In this document: positions 47,035 through 58,407 of the stretch, piece by piece
Layout: each line of letters begins with the position of its first letter
Numbering within the stretch: position 1 is the stretch's first letter
Assembly (NCBI GenBank): GCA_023159155.1
Contig: JAJNNX010000018.1
Coordinates: 558,001 to 622,000, forward strand
DNA: 64,000 bases
DNA from: Ustulina deusta
Taxonomy: Eukaryota > Ascomycota > Sordariomycetes > Xylariales > Xylariaceae
Reading direction: 5' to 3'
Notes under the pieces: generated by a model
The model's database searches: none
What the model was told of the DNA's origin: nothing
What the model saw: only the letters and a program-made list of their open reading frames with translations
Translations under genes and position numbers: made by a program

Positions 47035-50000
47035 ATGTCCCACTTCTCCGGCTCGCACTCTCCTGTGAACAGCGAACCGAAATCCATCCACGACGATTCT
47101 ACCTCCACTCCGTCCACGCCTCCGAACGGCATAATAAGCAGCCTTGGGAATCGCCAATCGCTCTACCCCGGCAAGAACCCCAACGCCACTAAAAGCGATT
47201 TTTTCCACCGCCGCGGCCACGCTCGGGCTGCGTCATCAACTGTCCCGGCCTCGCCCCTCTGGGTTGTCGACCATGACAGCTCGCCGCTGAACAATACGCC
47301 GATTACTGTTGCTGATCACAACCGTTGCCGAAGTCGCAGTTCCTCCCGCCCATTGTCCATGGTTCAGACCTACCAACCGCCCCGCATGGATGTCACCGAA
47401 GACACAATCCCGGAGCTCCAGCCCATATTCACATTTCTCAACAGCCATGCGAATAAGCTATATCAGGAAGGATATTTTCTCAAATTGGATGACCAGAATA
47501 CCCGTACGTCAAAGTGGTGCAAGACGTGAAGTGCTTTGTGCCTGATTCCTCTAACATTATGCAGAGGGCAAGCCGAATCCCGATCGCACATGGACAGAAT
47601 GCTTTGCGCAACTTGTAGGGACGGTCCTGTCTCTTTGGGACGCTGCCGAGCTAGATGCTGCAGGCGAGGACGGAGAGGTTTTACCTAAATTCATTAATCT
47701 GACGGATGCGTCAATCAAGATGGTATATTATTAAGTCTTGGCGGACAGTAACTGGGCGCATTAAGCTGACCACATCCCAGATTGAGTCCTTACCTACGAG
47801 ATCAAACGAAGAACAGTCTTTACAGAATATTCTTAGCATCTCAACAGCGGGAAGAAATCGCTATCTCCTACATTTTAATTCTAGGCAGTCCCTCATCCAA
47901 TGGACTTCTGGCATCCGGCTTGCCATGTTTGAGCACTCTACTCTGCAGGAGGCATATACAGGGGCACTAATCGCAGGCAAAGGCAAGCAGCTGAACAATA
48001 TAGGTGTGATCATGGAGAGATCGCGAGTTCACGTGGATCAATGGGTTAGAGTTCGGTTTGGTGCCGGGGTCCCTTGGAGACGCTGTTGGTGTGTCATCTC
48101 GCCACCAGATGAGAAGGAATATCAGAAAGCAATGAAGGAGCATAAGAAGAAGAATCCGTATGATCGCTCGCACCCCCCAATCCTTAAAGGCGACATAAAA
48201 TTCTACGAACAAAGAAAAGAGGGCAAGAAGCAAAAGAAATCACAGCCCATAGCCACGATCAACGACGCCTATTCTGCATACGCGTTATATCCACAATCTA
48301 AATCTTTGATTGATGCGTCCACCCTGATCAAGATTGAGGGCGATATTACGATACACGCTGATCCTCCTTCGTCCACCGAAGGTTTCGTCTTCATCATGCC
48401 GGAAGTAAACCCTGCTGTTAGCGGGTTTGAAATGATGCTACGGTTTTTGTTCCCTACATGGGATACCTTTGGACTATACGGTCGCCCAGGGCGATTAGTT
48501 GCCAGTGTATTGGATTCCAGATCTCTGATGTTTGCAATGCCCAAACACAAGCGCTATGGATACCTTGAGTTACTCGACGTCTCAAGTTTGATATTGACTG
48601 ATGGAAACGCCAGCCGGAATGAAAGGGAGTGGAGAAAAAAGCTGAAAGAACTCACTGGTACTCGAATGAACACAGCCACGGACGAAAGTGAGAGTAGTGG
48701 TACAAGTCGAGCAAATAGCCGCACGCAGCAGCGAAGTTTTGGTCCTGCGGCGAGTGCCACCACAAAGCCTCGTGTAGGCTTCGCTGATGAGGCACCGCCG
48801 CCGCCGACAGGTCGGGCATCACGATCCACGTCTCTTGATTCTGACGCGGGGGCCACAAATGAGACATCGAACACATCTGATGCACATCTAGCCGGGCCCA
48901 CTCCCCCACAGGTTCCTCGTCATAATGAGAGTCCATACTCCGTGAGCCCGAGCCCTGGATTTGGTCCCAATTCCACACGTCCCTTCGTAACCGATTTTGC
49001 AGCCGCTCCAGAACCCGCAAGCTCAGAGGAGGCAAGGATGGAGACATCCATTCGCGATTTTGATGGCATACGAAGGATGCAGACGCCAGAGCCAGTTTCT
49101 CAGCCGCCTACGTTCTCCCATGCCCCAGGAGACAAGCCTAACAATCGACCGTATCACTCACCAGAAATGCGCCGCGCCAACAGTCGGTTGTCTATCAACA
49201 CACTGGAGCAACTTGCTAACGCTGGGAACATATCTGCTGGCCAAGGCCTATGGAGCCCTGAGACTGAGATGAGTAACGAAGAGCAGAAAGAAACATTTCG
49301 TCAGGACCCTGACCAACGTGATCTATCTCCAGTACATTTACACAGCAGCAACACAGGAATGCCTGCTAACACTGGATCCCACGAAGCTCTGATGAAGAGC
49401 TCCCCACTCTCTCCCAGTTTCCCCCCTGATATGGACCCGATGTCGCAACGAACAAGATCTCCGTTCAACCCGGCAACAGGTACCCAACCCGACTCCCGCG
49501 GCCCGACCCCTACCCCGAGGCCGAAGACCCCGATCTCGAGGCCAGGTACTGCCACAGGAAATCGACCGCCAGGTCCACCTAATTATGGCAATCAGGGTAA
49601 TCACCCAGCCTACCGTGGACCGCCGCCTGCTGGGCCGCCGCCAGGTCCTCCTGGCATGCCACCACCCGGTAGAGGCCGCGGTCGCCCACCGCCGAACATG
49701 GCAGCTCCCGGCCGTGGCTATCCCGGTAACGGACCTCAAGGCATGTACAGTGGGTACAACCCAGGTCCTCCCGGGGCAGGCGGTAGCGGCGGACCCCGGT
49801 CTCCTCCACCTAATCGCGGGGAACGCCTACCTGCCTTGGATACTTCACCCATCCATCGAAAGCCATTACCAGTCCGTTCCGATAGTCTTCATCAACGGTC
49901 AGGAATAGACGGCGTAACCCCAGTGACTGAATCATCAAGCAGTGCGAGTTTCACTGGCCATCGAATAGATGCTGCAGGGTTTGGGCAAGTCCGTGCTCAG

Positions 50001-51335
50001 AACGCTAGCAGCCCTGCGCCTCAGCCAGGCATTGTGCGTTACGACACGATGATCAGCCAGGCTAGCAGCCGATATGATGATGGTGCGTCTACTTCGAGCC
50101 CTGACTATGCCAGTTCGCGGCCGTCGACTGAGACCGCTTCATCGGTTGTTGAACGACCCAGGGCTGGCGTATTGAAAACAGTAGGGGCTAGAGAAGAACC
50201 CGTAGCCCGGTCCGGCGGGTCTAGTTTTGAAATTCCAGGCATCGATTTCGGCCCTACCCTTAATTATGCCGCAGCACCTCGAAATATGCCTTCATCCGGT
50301 GGCATTGGAACTTCACAACCTTCAAATCCATCTGGTCCCAGAGCTCAGTCACCTGCCGCGGCGTTTCCTCAAAGGCCGCCCATGCCTGAAGCTTCGCATG
50401 GCCGACAAGGCTCGGAAGAAAACGTACGAAAGAGTGTAATTTGGCAGCCAGCCAGCGCAGTTGCTGGTCCCCCTGGTTCGGGTGGCCCCAGTCTTTCTGC
50501 CGAGGAGTTTGTTCAACAAAGGGCAGCAACAGCAACGCCTCTGTATGCCCATCAACGGCACTCGTCTGGCAATACCCTCGCTGGTTATCGTGCTGGTACA
50601 CCAACCCCGCCGCTTGGTCGCGGTCAAGATAAAGACTACATTGGAACGACACATTCGCGGAATAGTTCCTACGATCTCTTACAGCGTCCGAGTTCTCGAG
50701 GGCCTGGGGAAATTTTTCAACGACCGAAATCCGGAGAGTTGTTGCAGAGGCCTGGGTCTCGCGGCGCAGGTGCCGTCCTAGGTGGCCAACAATCGCAAGG
50801 CGAGTCGCAACTATCTGCCCGTGAACAAGAGCATGTCGCGCGAATTACTGGATCACCTCTGATTAACATGGCGGGGAACAAAAATGCTCCACAGACTGGT
50901 GGAGGACTTGTACATGCAATTCAAGTCCGTGAACGCGAACGGGAACAGATGAAACATGGCTGGACTAGTCAAGCCGCCCAGAACGCCATTCAGCGACAAC
51001 AACAGCCAGCCTACCCACAATACCAACAACCAATGGCATCTCCATCTATTCTCCCACCGCCGGCTGGTATGTATTCTAATATGGGTCGAGGTATGGTTCC
51101 ACCGTCACCTAGACAACAAGGCTTTGGAATGCCTCGCGGCTATGGCGGTTTTGAACAAGAAGGGAATTGGGCGCCTAATTCTGGTGGGTTTCGGTCACCT
51201 CCTCCGGGCAATTTGGATCCACGTTTCATGTCACCTCAAGGCCAGTTCTCGTCATCACCACCATTCTCACCTGGACCAAAGGGCGGTTCCGGCGGGGCAC
51301 GCGGACAGAGCCCATATCACGGACAGGCCTTTTAG
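47035..51335 (+). CDS. PH-domain protein of the CAF120/Skg3 family
   Basis: Three exons: 47035-47503, 47565-47722 and 47781-51335, giving 1,393 residues. Introns of 61 and 58 bases (GTACGT and GTATAT donors; GCAG and CCCAG acceptors) join NT-QGKPNPDRTW and ASIKM-IESLPTRS in frame. A pleckstrin-homology-like module spans about 145-260 (YQEGYFLKLDDQNT, WTECFAQLVGTVLSLWD, RNRYLLHFNSRQSLIQW), and a second conserved block follows to about 470 (MERSRVHVDQWVRVRFG, PWRRCWCVIS, KRYGYLELLDVSSLIL). The remaining 900 residues are a low-complexity Pro/Gly/Ser/Gln tail. Yeast CAF120 is linked to the CCR4-NOT complex and Skg3 to the bud neck and cell wall; which role is retained is unknown. ATG 47035 is the first in frame; an extra 5' exon cannot be excluded. 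Confidence 0.87.
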
Positions 51336-52601
51336 AAGAAGGACAATAACGGCTAGAGACAATTGTACATAGGCGCGTAGGTTCTGGCCTAGTAGTTTAG
51401 GAGCATTTTGACAACAGAATTCTGCGACTAGTCGATTGCAAGGTGCAAGGATAGCATTGCATGAGAAATAGGTAATGGCCGGTTTGCATGTTGGGGACAT
51501 GGCGTATATTGGTATTTCGGTTGCGTGGACCTCGGATTCTACTCTCTCAGGGTTTACAAAGCATTTAGCGGTATGGCTGACCTTGGTTCTTTTTAATTAG
51601 AAAATATGCCAATACTTATGTTTTGTTGCCATCGATGCTTGTGAGGTTTGTCGTCTCGTCGCGTCCGTCTAATATGGGCCAGTGACGTACCGGGCGTAGC
51701 GAGACGTTGCCAGATGTACCGTACTTAGGTATACATGTTCAGTTTCTCCAACAGTTGGTTGCCTCACTGTACTTGCAAACAAGCTTGGGCTAGAGTGTAC
51801 CTGGAACAGCACTGAAGCTAGAAATCATGCTGTACCTGTCCATAGGTACATACCTAATGTATTTACTTAGTATATCGGTCAACCCCACGTTTTAGCCTTA
51901 TCAACCTACATACCTTACCTACCACTGGTACCTAATGTTCATCCCTGCGACGCATCAACTCCAAACTCCAGCCAACAAACAGTTCACCGGTGTTACAGGT
52001 GCTAGCTCGCGACCAACCCACAAACAAGGTGATTTTATCTTTCTGTTTATTCTTGTTCGACACCAGCCAGTCTTTGATTCCATTCGTTTTCTTCCTCTGT
52101 CGGTCTTCACCACAACTCTCTCGCTACCTACCCAACTACCCAACTACGTAATATCATCATCCCACTCCGCCTTAAGTCGATACTACAGGCAGACAGACAG
52201 ACAGACAGACACTATCTAGATCTCCACACGGAAACGCTTGGTTCAAAATATATGCTCTATCAGCACGTGCCCGAGAAACATTCAGCTCCTTTCCCACGAC
52301 AACAGATTGTCCCGGTGAGGCGCAGGTCCTGCCAGAAATACCGGTGACGCCATCTCAGCCCCTCCCGGTTTCTCGACATTCAAGAGTGGCGGCTTCTGCC
52401 TGCCTGCAGTGTCTGTCGGCATCGGACTCGCAGCTCCACCGACACGCGCAAACGCTCTCTGTCTGTGTGGACCTCTTGGACGTCGGAAGGAAACCCCCGT
52501 CATCTCAGCCGCAGCTAGCCAGCCAGCCAGCCCACATGTGCACCCTCGTCCGCCATCTCCGCTCCAGACTGAAGACTGCGCTCCGCAATAGAGTCGAGAC
52601 C
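51336..52601. other. Intergenic and SGNH-hydrolase leader
   Basis: No independent gene is supported. Features are TACCTA-type words at 51720-51935 and a GACA microsatellite at 52189-52212. From 52344 the frame of the SGNH hydrolase is already open, so a longer N-terminus is possible, though its composition looks non-coding. Confidence 0.5.
52189..52212. repeat. GACA tetranucleotide microsatellite
   Basis: About six CAGA/GACA units within the 5' flank of the SGNH hydrolase gene. Confidence 0.8.
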
Positions 52602-53889
52602 ATGGCGACTAGACAGACCCGTGGTAAGGCTACCAAGAAGAGCGCCGAGCCGCCCCTCCGCATCTTGTGCTTCGGCGACTCCCTCACCTGTGGCTACCCG
52701 ATAGGGAATCCGTATGCCGGCCGGCTGGCCGAGATGATCGAAGAGGCGTTCCCCGGACGCAGGGTCGAGTGCGAGGTTGAGGGGCTGCCTGGCGATCTCG
52801 TGACAAACGGCGAGTACATGCCTCGAATGGAGAGGAGTTGTAAGTGGCCCATTACTTAATCGTGGAGTTGTCCGAAATAACTTTGGAATCATGAGTTTGT
52901 TTCTGTCTGCTTTCATCACCTTTCTCGTTTCTTACAAAAGACATCTTAAAAGTCACATATATATCTTCTTTCGCTCTCGGTGGTTTTAAGCCATACTTCC
53001 GGGGCCGGCTGACGTGAATGTTTCCCCAGGGGAATTAGCACAGCACCCATTCGACTGGACGATTGTGCTGGGCGGGACAAAGTACGTGTTCCCCTTCCTA
53101 ATCGGCAGGTTCGGGTCTCCAGACTTTGCCAGAGGCTCGTCGCCACAGTGCACATTTCACAGACAAATAACGCAGGGGTCAGCCCGTGCCTAGTTCACTT
53201 GCCTTCACTAACAAACCCTCCACCCAGTGACCTTGGATGGGGCAGACACGCCGAGCCGATCATTGAGGGCCTAAAGCGCCTCTGGGATATCCCGTTGTCG
53301 AAGGGGGGCAAAGTCCTGGCGCTCACGATCCTAGAGACCAAGGGGATATTTCCCACCCTCACGGAGAGACGCAACAACGTGAACGATGCTATCAGGAGCT
53401 ACGAGAAGGAGAATTTGTAGGTGGTATTCCTGTTCCCTCCTCCAAGTGCATAATCCTATTCCATCTCACAGACACCGTTTGCTTGCCAGCCAGCCACCCA
53501 GCCCTACGTCTTCTTCTACAGACGGTTAATTGTGCCATGATTCCTCCCTCCTCCCTCCTCCTCTGACATCCGGAAATTCTAGCTTCCACTTCGACCTATT
53601 CAAGGAACTTCCTTACCACGCCATGGCCCCAGAAGACCGAGACAAATATTGGGATCCAGACGGCCTGCACCTTCAAGCGGCTGGCTATGACCTCATGGGG
53701 GAGAAGATCGGCGATGCCCTGGTCCGGATTCTGCGGCTGGCCGAGGCCCAAGGCACAGATATCAGCAGCGTCGTCTCGGACGCGAGGCAGCGCAAGGCGA
53801 TCGAGGATCTGATCTTCGAGGAGGAAATAGGCGACCCGCGGCTACTGAGCCAGGGCTACATCGTAGTCCGCAAGAAGGATCTCGATTGA
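52602..53889 (+). CDS. SGNH/GDSL-type hydrolase
   Basis: Four exons: 52602-52839, 53030-53081, 53228-53416 and 53583-53889, giving 261 residues. Joins restore the SGNH blocks: RILCFGDSLTCGY (nucleophile S27), RMERS-WELAQHPFDW, IVLGGT-NDLGWGR (block III Asn, N97) and WDPDGLHLQAAGYDLMG (catalytic D186 and H189). The block II glycine is probably in VEGLPGDLV. The protein has no signal peptide from this start and should be cytosolic. Relatives are esterases or acetylhydrolases of varied substrate; nothing in the sequence fixes the substrate. ATG 52602 (GACCATGG) is chosen by context; the frame is open upstream to 52344. It ends 367 bases before the convergent CSN4 gene. Confidence 0.9.
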
Positions 53890-54256
53890 ATCAGCAGATA
53901 GATAGATAGAATTATGCGATGTTCTCTATCCTCCCTTCATCCCATTTTCCAACTGGAACCGGGACTAATGGTGGGTTTTATCCCACGTCCTATTGCTTTC
54001 AAGGCTACCAAATGCTCCGGTTCTTCTCTGCTGTCTATGCTATAAACCGGGACCCCAAACGCCATGTTGTGCAAACTATGATCATGTTCCCAATTAGGTA
54101 CCAGTAGAAAACGCAGTCTTCCTCTACAGTCGGATCGAGTCGTGACCTACGACCATCCCGAGCAACGCCGTTGTAGTTCATATCCGTCATGCCATTTTAT
54201 CATTATGCCATTTCTGGTTTATTATTTTCTTTGTTCCTTCCTTCTTTCCTTCCGGT
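53890..54256. other. Convergent 3' spacer
   Basis: These 367 bases lie between the stops of the SGNH hydrolase and CSN4 genes. A GATA run directly follows the first stop (53901-53912), and T-rich DNA precedes the second. Both transcripts presumably end here. Confidence 0.5.
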
Positions 54257-55513
54257 CTATGCCACCAGATTAGCAGCGACAAACTCGGGGAACTCCCGCT
54301 GGAGGGCATTCGTGACGTTCTCCACGTCCTCGGCCAGGCCCTGCACATTCGCGTCCCAGTGCCGCATTTCCTTGCCCACCGTCACTTCAGCACGGCCGCT
54401 GCCCTTCTCCCCCGACGCCTCGCCGCGCTCGAACCAGATCACCTGCTCGATCTGGTCGATGCGGCCAACTAGACGGCCCTGCTCGATCATCTTGGCCGTG
54501 GTGTCCTCGGCCCGGGAGGCGTCGAGACCCAGGAGTACGCCCAGCGCCTCGAATCCAATGTTGCTGTACAGCCGCGAGGCACCCAGTAGGTTGTGCTCCA
54601 CAACGGCCTTGGCCAGCACCGTCGATCCGTCGGACGTCGTAGCCAGCTGGTGCGGGGCGAGGCCTTGGGCGAACTTCTCGACCTCGGCGGGCGCTAGCAG
54701 GCGGTCGAGGAACATCTTCTCGAGCATGCCGAACTCGTCGAGATTGACGGCCCGCTCGTCTTTGTATAAGCGGGCGAGGGCACGACTACGCAGGGGGCCG
54801 GCGGGGGCGAGGATGGCGCAGCGCGCGGCCATGGCGAGGGTGTGGAGGCGCTCGTCCTCAGACACGGCCGGCGAGAGGCTGATGTCGTGGTACGCGCTGC
54901 TGGCGCTTAGGAACTCACGCTTGGCGTCCTGGATGCGGGCCTGCGAGAGGCGGAAGTGCAGGTTCAGAGCCGGGTCCGAGACGGCGAAGATGATGTTCTT
55001 GAGCTTGTTCAGATACGTCTCGGCCGAGGTCGTGTCATCGACCTCGAGATAGTTGCGCACGATGCGCACCCAGATGCCCACGCGCTCCCCGTCCGTCACC
55101 TTCCGCTGCGCGGCGTCGAGCGGGATCTCGGAGAGGACCTGGGCGGCGGCGAGGAAATCCTCGTTGCTCTCGTGCGCGTCGGCCATCAACGCCCGCAGCG
55201 CCGCGACTTGGTCCAGGAAGGTGGCGGACGGCTGTGCGGCGATGGTGTCGAGAGTGTGCTGGCCCACGGCCACCGACAGGTCGGCATTGTTGAAGTCGCG
55301 GAGCACGACGGTGAACCGCTCGAGCACGCTGCGCAGAGCGACGACGCGCAGGTCGTTGGAGAATATCGAGCTTGCGATGGCCTTCATGTCGGCTTCGACG
55401 GTAGTGGGCGTCGAGTGCGACTTGAGGTTTTCGAGCAGCGAGTCGTAGGCGGCGGCCTGGTCGTCGGCGGCCTTGGCTGCGGCAAGAAGCCGGCTGATTT
55501 CAGGGCTTGCCAT
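54257..55513 (-). CDS. csn4: COP9 signalosome subunit 4
   Basis: Intronless, 418 residues from ATG 55513 (MASPEISRLLAAAKAADDQ), matching the usual 400-420 residues of the family. The N-terminal 250 residues are TPR-like helical repeats (FLDQVAALRALMADAHESNEDFLAAAQVL; DTTSAETYLNKLKNIIF; LNLHFRLSQARIQDAKREFLSASSAYHDIS). The PCI domain follows at about 255-385 (ARLYKDERAVNLDEFGMLEKMFLDRLL, EHNLLGASRLYSNIGFEALGVLLGL, AEDTTAKMIEQGRLVGRIDQIEQVIWF). The C-terminal helix ends in FPEFVAANLVA. CSN4 is a scaffold subunit of the nuclear/cytosolic COP9 signalosome, which removes Nedd8 from cullin-RING ligases; csnD in Aspergillus is needed for development. The frame is open upstream to 55666 but lacks family sequence there. 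Confidence 0.95.
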   Translation of the reverse strand: MASPEISRLLAAAKAADDQAAAYDSLLENLKSHSTPTTVEADMKAIASSIFSNDLRVVALRSVLERFTVVLRDFNNADLSVAVGQHTLDTIAAQPSATFLDQVAALRALMADAHESNEDFLAAAQVLSEIPLDAAQRKVTDGERVGIWVRIVRNYLEVDDTTSAETYLNKLKNIIFAVSDPALNLHFRLSQARIQDAKREFLSASSAYHDISLSPAVSEDERLHTLAMAARCAILAPAGPLRSRALARLYKDERAVNLDEFGMLEKMFLDRLLAPAEVEKFAQGLAPHQLATTSDGSTVLAKAVVEHNLLGASRLYSNIGFEALGVLLGLDASRAEDTTAKMIEQGRLVGRIDQIEQVIWFERGEASGEKGSGRAEVTVGKEMRHWDANVQGLAEDVENVTNALQREFPEFVAANLVA

Positions 55514-56219
55514 CTTCGCTGTCTGCCAGCGTTCAGAGCATGAGGTGTTGAGGTCAGACTGAAGCTTTGAGATGCACTCCCCAATATCGACGCTGGCTCG
55601 GATGCAGATGTATGGAGAGAGGAGGGCCAGATGCACAGAGGGCTGGATGAGGGGCGTTTGTTGCACAGCTTCTTTTCCTTAGGTATTTAGTGTTGGATCT
55701 GTGAATGAAGCTCCTGAAGATAGCATGGGCGGGGTGATTGAAGGTGTGGGGTAAAAATAGCTGGGGCAGCAGAGCTTCGGCTTGTCACCCGGATTGGCCT
55801 TCCCAGGTTCAAGGATTTACCGCTGGCGTCAGGAAGGAGGGCATACACTAGCACGCACTGGCATCTACCTAATCAACTTGAAGTACATACGGTACGCACC
55901 TGCTTATTGATCTACCCAAACCCAGCTCCTCAAGAAAAGCAATGTCACATATAACCGGGTAAGTACAGGTAGTACTTGACACTACCAATGACAATCATCA
56001 CTCAAGGTACCCACCACTGTAGCTTTTGTCTCGTGGCCGTACAGGATACAAACAATTAGGTATGGATCTAATTACAAGAACAGAGACCACTCCCACCAGG
56101 GTATGAACATTGGAAGTGCACAATCAATCAATCGGATACCCGGAAAAGTCGATTTACAACGAAAGTCTCAATGCTGTCAGTGCGGCTAGAAAATATATTT
56201 TTAATGCCATTCCCTATCG

Positions 56220-56222
<3 letters not shown>

Positions 56223-56252
<30 letters not shown>
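56223..56252. repeat. AT dinucleotide microsatellite
   Basis: Fifteen uninterrupted AT units. Confidence 0.9.
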
Positions 56253-56255
<3 letters not shown>

Positions 56256-56381
56256 CGGCCCTCGTTGGGTTACCAAACAATGCCATATATCCAAACCTAT
56301 CTCCCCATGGTTCTAGCGACAACTACTACATCGCCGTCAAAGTGATTCATCTGCATCAGGGCATAGTCCAGTCCGTGTCTG

Positions 56382-56383
<2 letters not shown>

Positions 56384-56412
<29 letters not shown>
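56384..56412. repeat. GTCT tetranucleotide microsatellite
   Basis: About seven TGTC units; the complement of the GACA motif at 52189. Confidence 0.85.
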
Positions 56413-56415
<3 letters not shown>

Positions 56416-56760
56416 AACAACACCCGTCAGATAAGTCCCATAATCCCCTCTCCCCCCCGGTCTTGATATCCGCGAGTGTTTTATCAAGTAGTAGCCATGA
56501 TACAAGTATTTCGAGTTCGCACAGGCCGCAGGGGGTCGAGCCGGAATGAGTAGTGGGAAGAGGTGCGGAGGACGATCTAGACATAGACGCAAGTACAATG
56601 GGCGAGCGTGAATCGGGGCCACACATACCCGACCTTGGAGACGCGACTCCCAGATCTCTACAAGCGAAGGTAGCAAGTAAGACAGACACTCATAAACGCA
56701 TCCCGCCACGCCCTCCCAGCACCCTTCTATTCTTTTCTCTTCTCCCCACCAGCCAGCCCC

Positions 56761-57627
56761 TCAACGCTCAAGAACAGGCAACATCCCTTCCTCCCAAGGC
56801 TTCTCCCACTCATCGATGCTCTCGCGCACATTGACCCAATACCTCAACCTGACGGCCTCGCCGTAGGCCTCGCGGAGCTTATCCGCGGCGAACAGCTCGG
56901 CGAGCCTGTCCTTGCTGACCTGGATGCGCTCCTCGTTCAGCACCCTCAAGCGCTCGAGCTCGTCCTCGTTCCTCGCCGCCTCGACGGCCTCGCGCGTCTC
57001 CATCACGAGCACCAGCAGCGTCGGGTCGGCGGGCTCGGCCCTCTCGTCGCTGGTGACGTCGAGCCCGCGCAGCGAGAGCACGTACTGCGCCCGCAGCAGC
57101 GGGTCCGCCAGCGTCTTGAAGGCCTCGTTGATGCGCGCCGACGTCGCCTGCGCCTGCGCCTTCCTGTGCGCCGGGTGCATGTCCGGGTGCGCGCCCGCCT
57201 GCAGGGCTAGGAACTCGCGCCGCAAGGCCTGGACGTCGATGGCGAAGCTGCCGCGCGGCGGCGGGCCCGAGGGAAGCGTCTTGGGGAAGAGCTCGTAGTG
57301 CGTTCGCGGCGGCGCTTTCGGCCCTCCAGACGGCTCTGGTGGCTGCCGACTATTATTATGAGTATTATTATTGCCATTATCATTATCGTTCTTTCGGATC
57401 GTCGCGCTCTTGGAAAACGGCCGCTGTCGAGTCGTGGCTATCGAGTTCTGATGATTCGCCCGCCTGCCTCGAGATTGCGAGGGGGCGAGGGGTAAGCTTG
57501 AGGCGCTGTTTTGTTGCGCGGGAGAAGTGTGCAGGCTGCGCGTTGTCGTGATGTGCTGTTGCTGTTGTTGTCGGCAGAAGGCGCAGACGCGACTCATCTG
57601 CCTTGTCGGAAATATAGACGACCGCAT
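56761..57627 (-). CDS. jac1: Mitochondrial Fe-S co-chaperone Jac1/HscB
   Basis: Intronless, 288 residues. The basic, Ser/Thr/Gln-rich first 100 residues fit a mitochondrial targeting region and a disordered linker, longer than in yeast. The J domain covers about 109-190: THYELFPKTLP, a helix LRREFLALQAGA, the essential HPD tripeptide at 147-149, and NEAFKTLADPLLRAQYVLSLRG. The HSCB C-terminal domain (about 205-288) is a helical bundle with the acidic/hydrophobic LLVLVMETREAVEAARNEDEL that binds the Isu scaffold. Jac1 recruits the matrix Hsp70 (Ssq1/Ssc1) to Isu for iron-sulfur cluster transfer. ATG 57627 is used; a second ATG at 57597 would remove ten residues. Confidence 0.94.
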   Translation of the reverse strand: MRSSIFPTRQMSRVCAFCRQQQQQHITTTRSLHTSPAQQNSASSLPLAPSQSRGRRANHQNSIATTRQRPFSKSATIRKNDNDNGNNNTHNNSRQPPEPSGGPKAPPRTHYELFPKTLPSGPPPRGSFAIDVQALRREFLALQAGAHPDMHPAHRKAQAQATSARINEAFKTLADPLLRAQYVLSLRGLDVTSDERAEPADPTLLVLVMETREAVEAARNEDELERLRVLNEERIQVSKDRLAELFAADKLREAYGEAVRLRYWVNVRESIDEWEKPWEEGMLPVLER

Positions 57628-58407
57628 ACTTATTATTATTATGATCGGTAATGTCTGTCTAGTCTAAGACGGGAGTTGGAAAGCATGAATTTAGTTGACA
57701 ACGAGAAGTCATGGAGGGACGGGCTGTATTATTTGCCGACTTAAGAAAAAGATATAGTGTTTGTGTAGACTGATTGGGCTTTGCCGGGTAGGTATTCTCT
57801 TGTATTGTAGGTTGTAGAATGGACGGAGGCTAGCACTAGGGCTAATGTATATGCATACAGCATACTTCTTATAGTAGGGGCAGGTGACAGTTTGTCTCGG
57901 CTCGGCCTATGACGTCGGAACCAAGACCGAGCTCTTCCCCTCTTAGACCCGCTAATACCCGAACTTCGCTTTTGATGCCGACGAACTCGGCCATGCGAAT
58001 GGATCCTTGGATATTTATAAAAGTAGGTAGTCGCACATTCTCTGTTCAAAATCGCAATTTGCATCTCTTTTTACTAAGTGCGTCTGATGCGCGGGATCGA
58101 AGAAAAAATGATATTATGTACGAAACCCCAAACTAGTGCATTATATTGATGGGCCGGGGTATTCCAGTTGGTATATCCGAACGACATTAATAATAGACGT
58201 GATAATGTCTTGCCTCCTGTGCTAATCCTCCTTTTCCATGTCCAGTCCGATGCGAGTCCGAAGCGTCGTAGCCAGGTGTATTATTATCATCCGCTTTTGT
58301 CGTCTCGCCACCAACTGAACTCCTTGACTCCGGATCTTCATTATCCCGCCATGTCACCAGTAGACAGTTATTAGTGTTGTCCCAGATCTTCGTTGTTCAT
58401 ATCCCCT
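57628..58407. other. Spacer between JAC1 and the F-box gene
   Basis: This 780-base stretch holds the JAC1 promoter and the 3' flank of the F-box gene. No gene or strong motif is seen. Confidence 0.5.

Larger units (their letters stand above)
55514..56760. other. Promoter and repeat-bearing spacer
   Basis: No gene supported. It holds the CSN4 promoter, an AT dinucleotide run (56223-56252) and a GTCT tetranucleotide run (56384-56412). Confidence 0.5.

Noticed and set aside
52344..52601. N-terminal extension of the SGNH hydrolase
   Set aside because: The frame is open but contains a low-complexity, Ser/Gln/Pro-rich reading without family similarity; ATG 52602 has a better context and sits just before the conserved strand.
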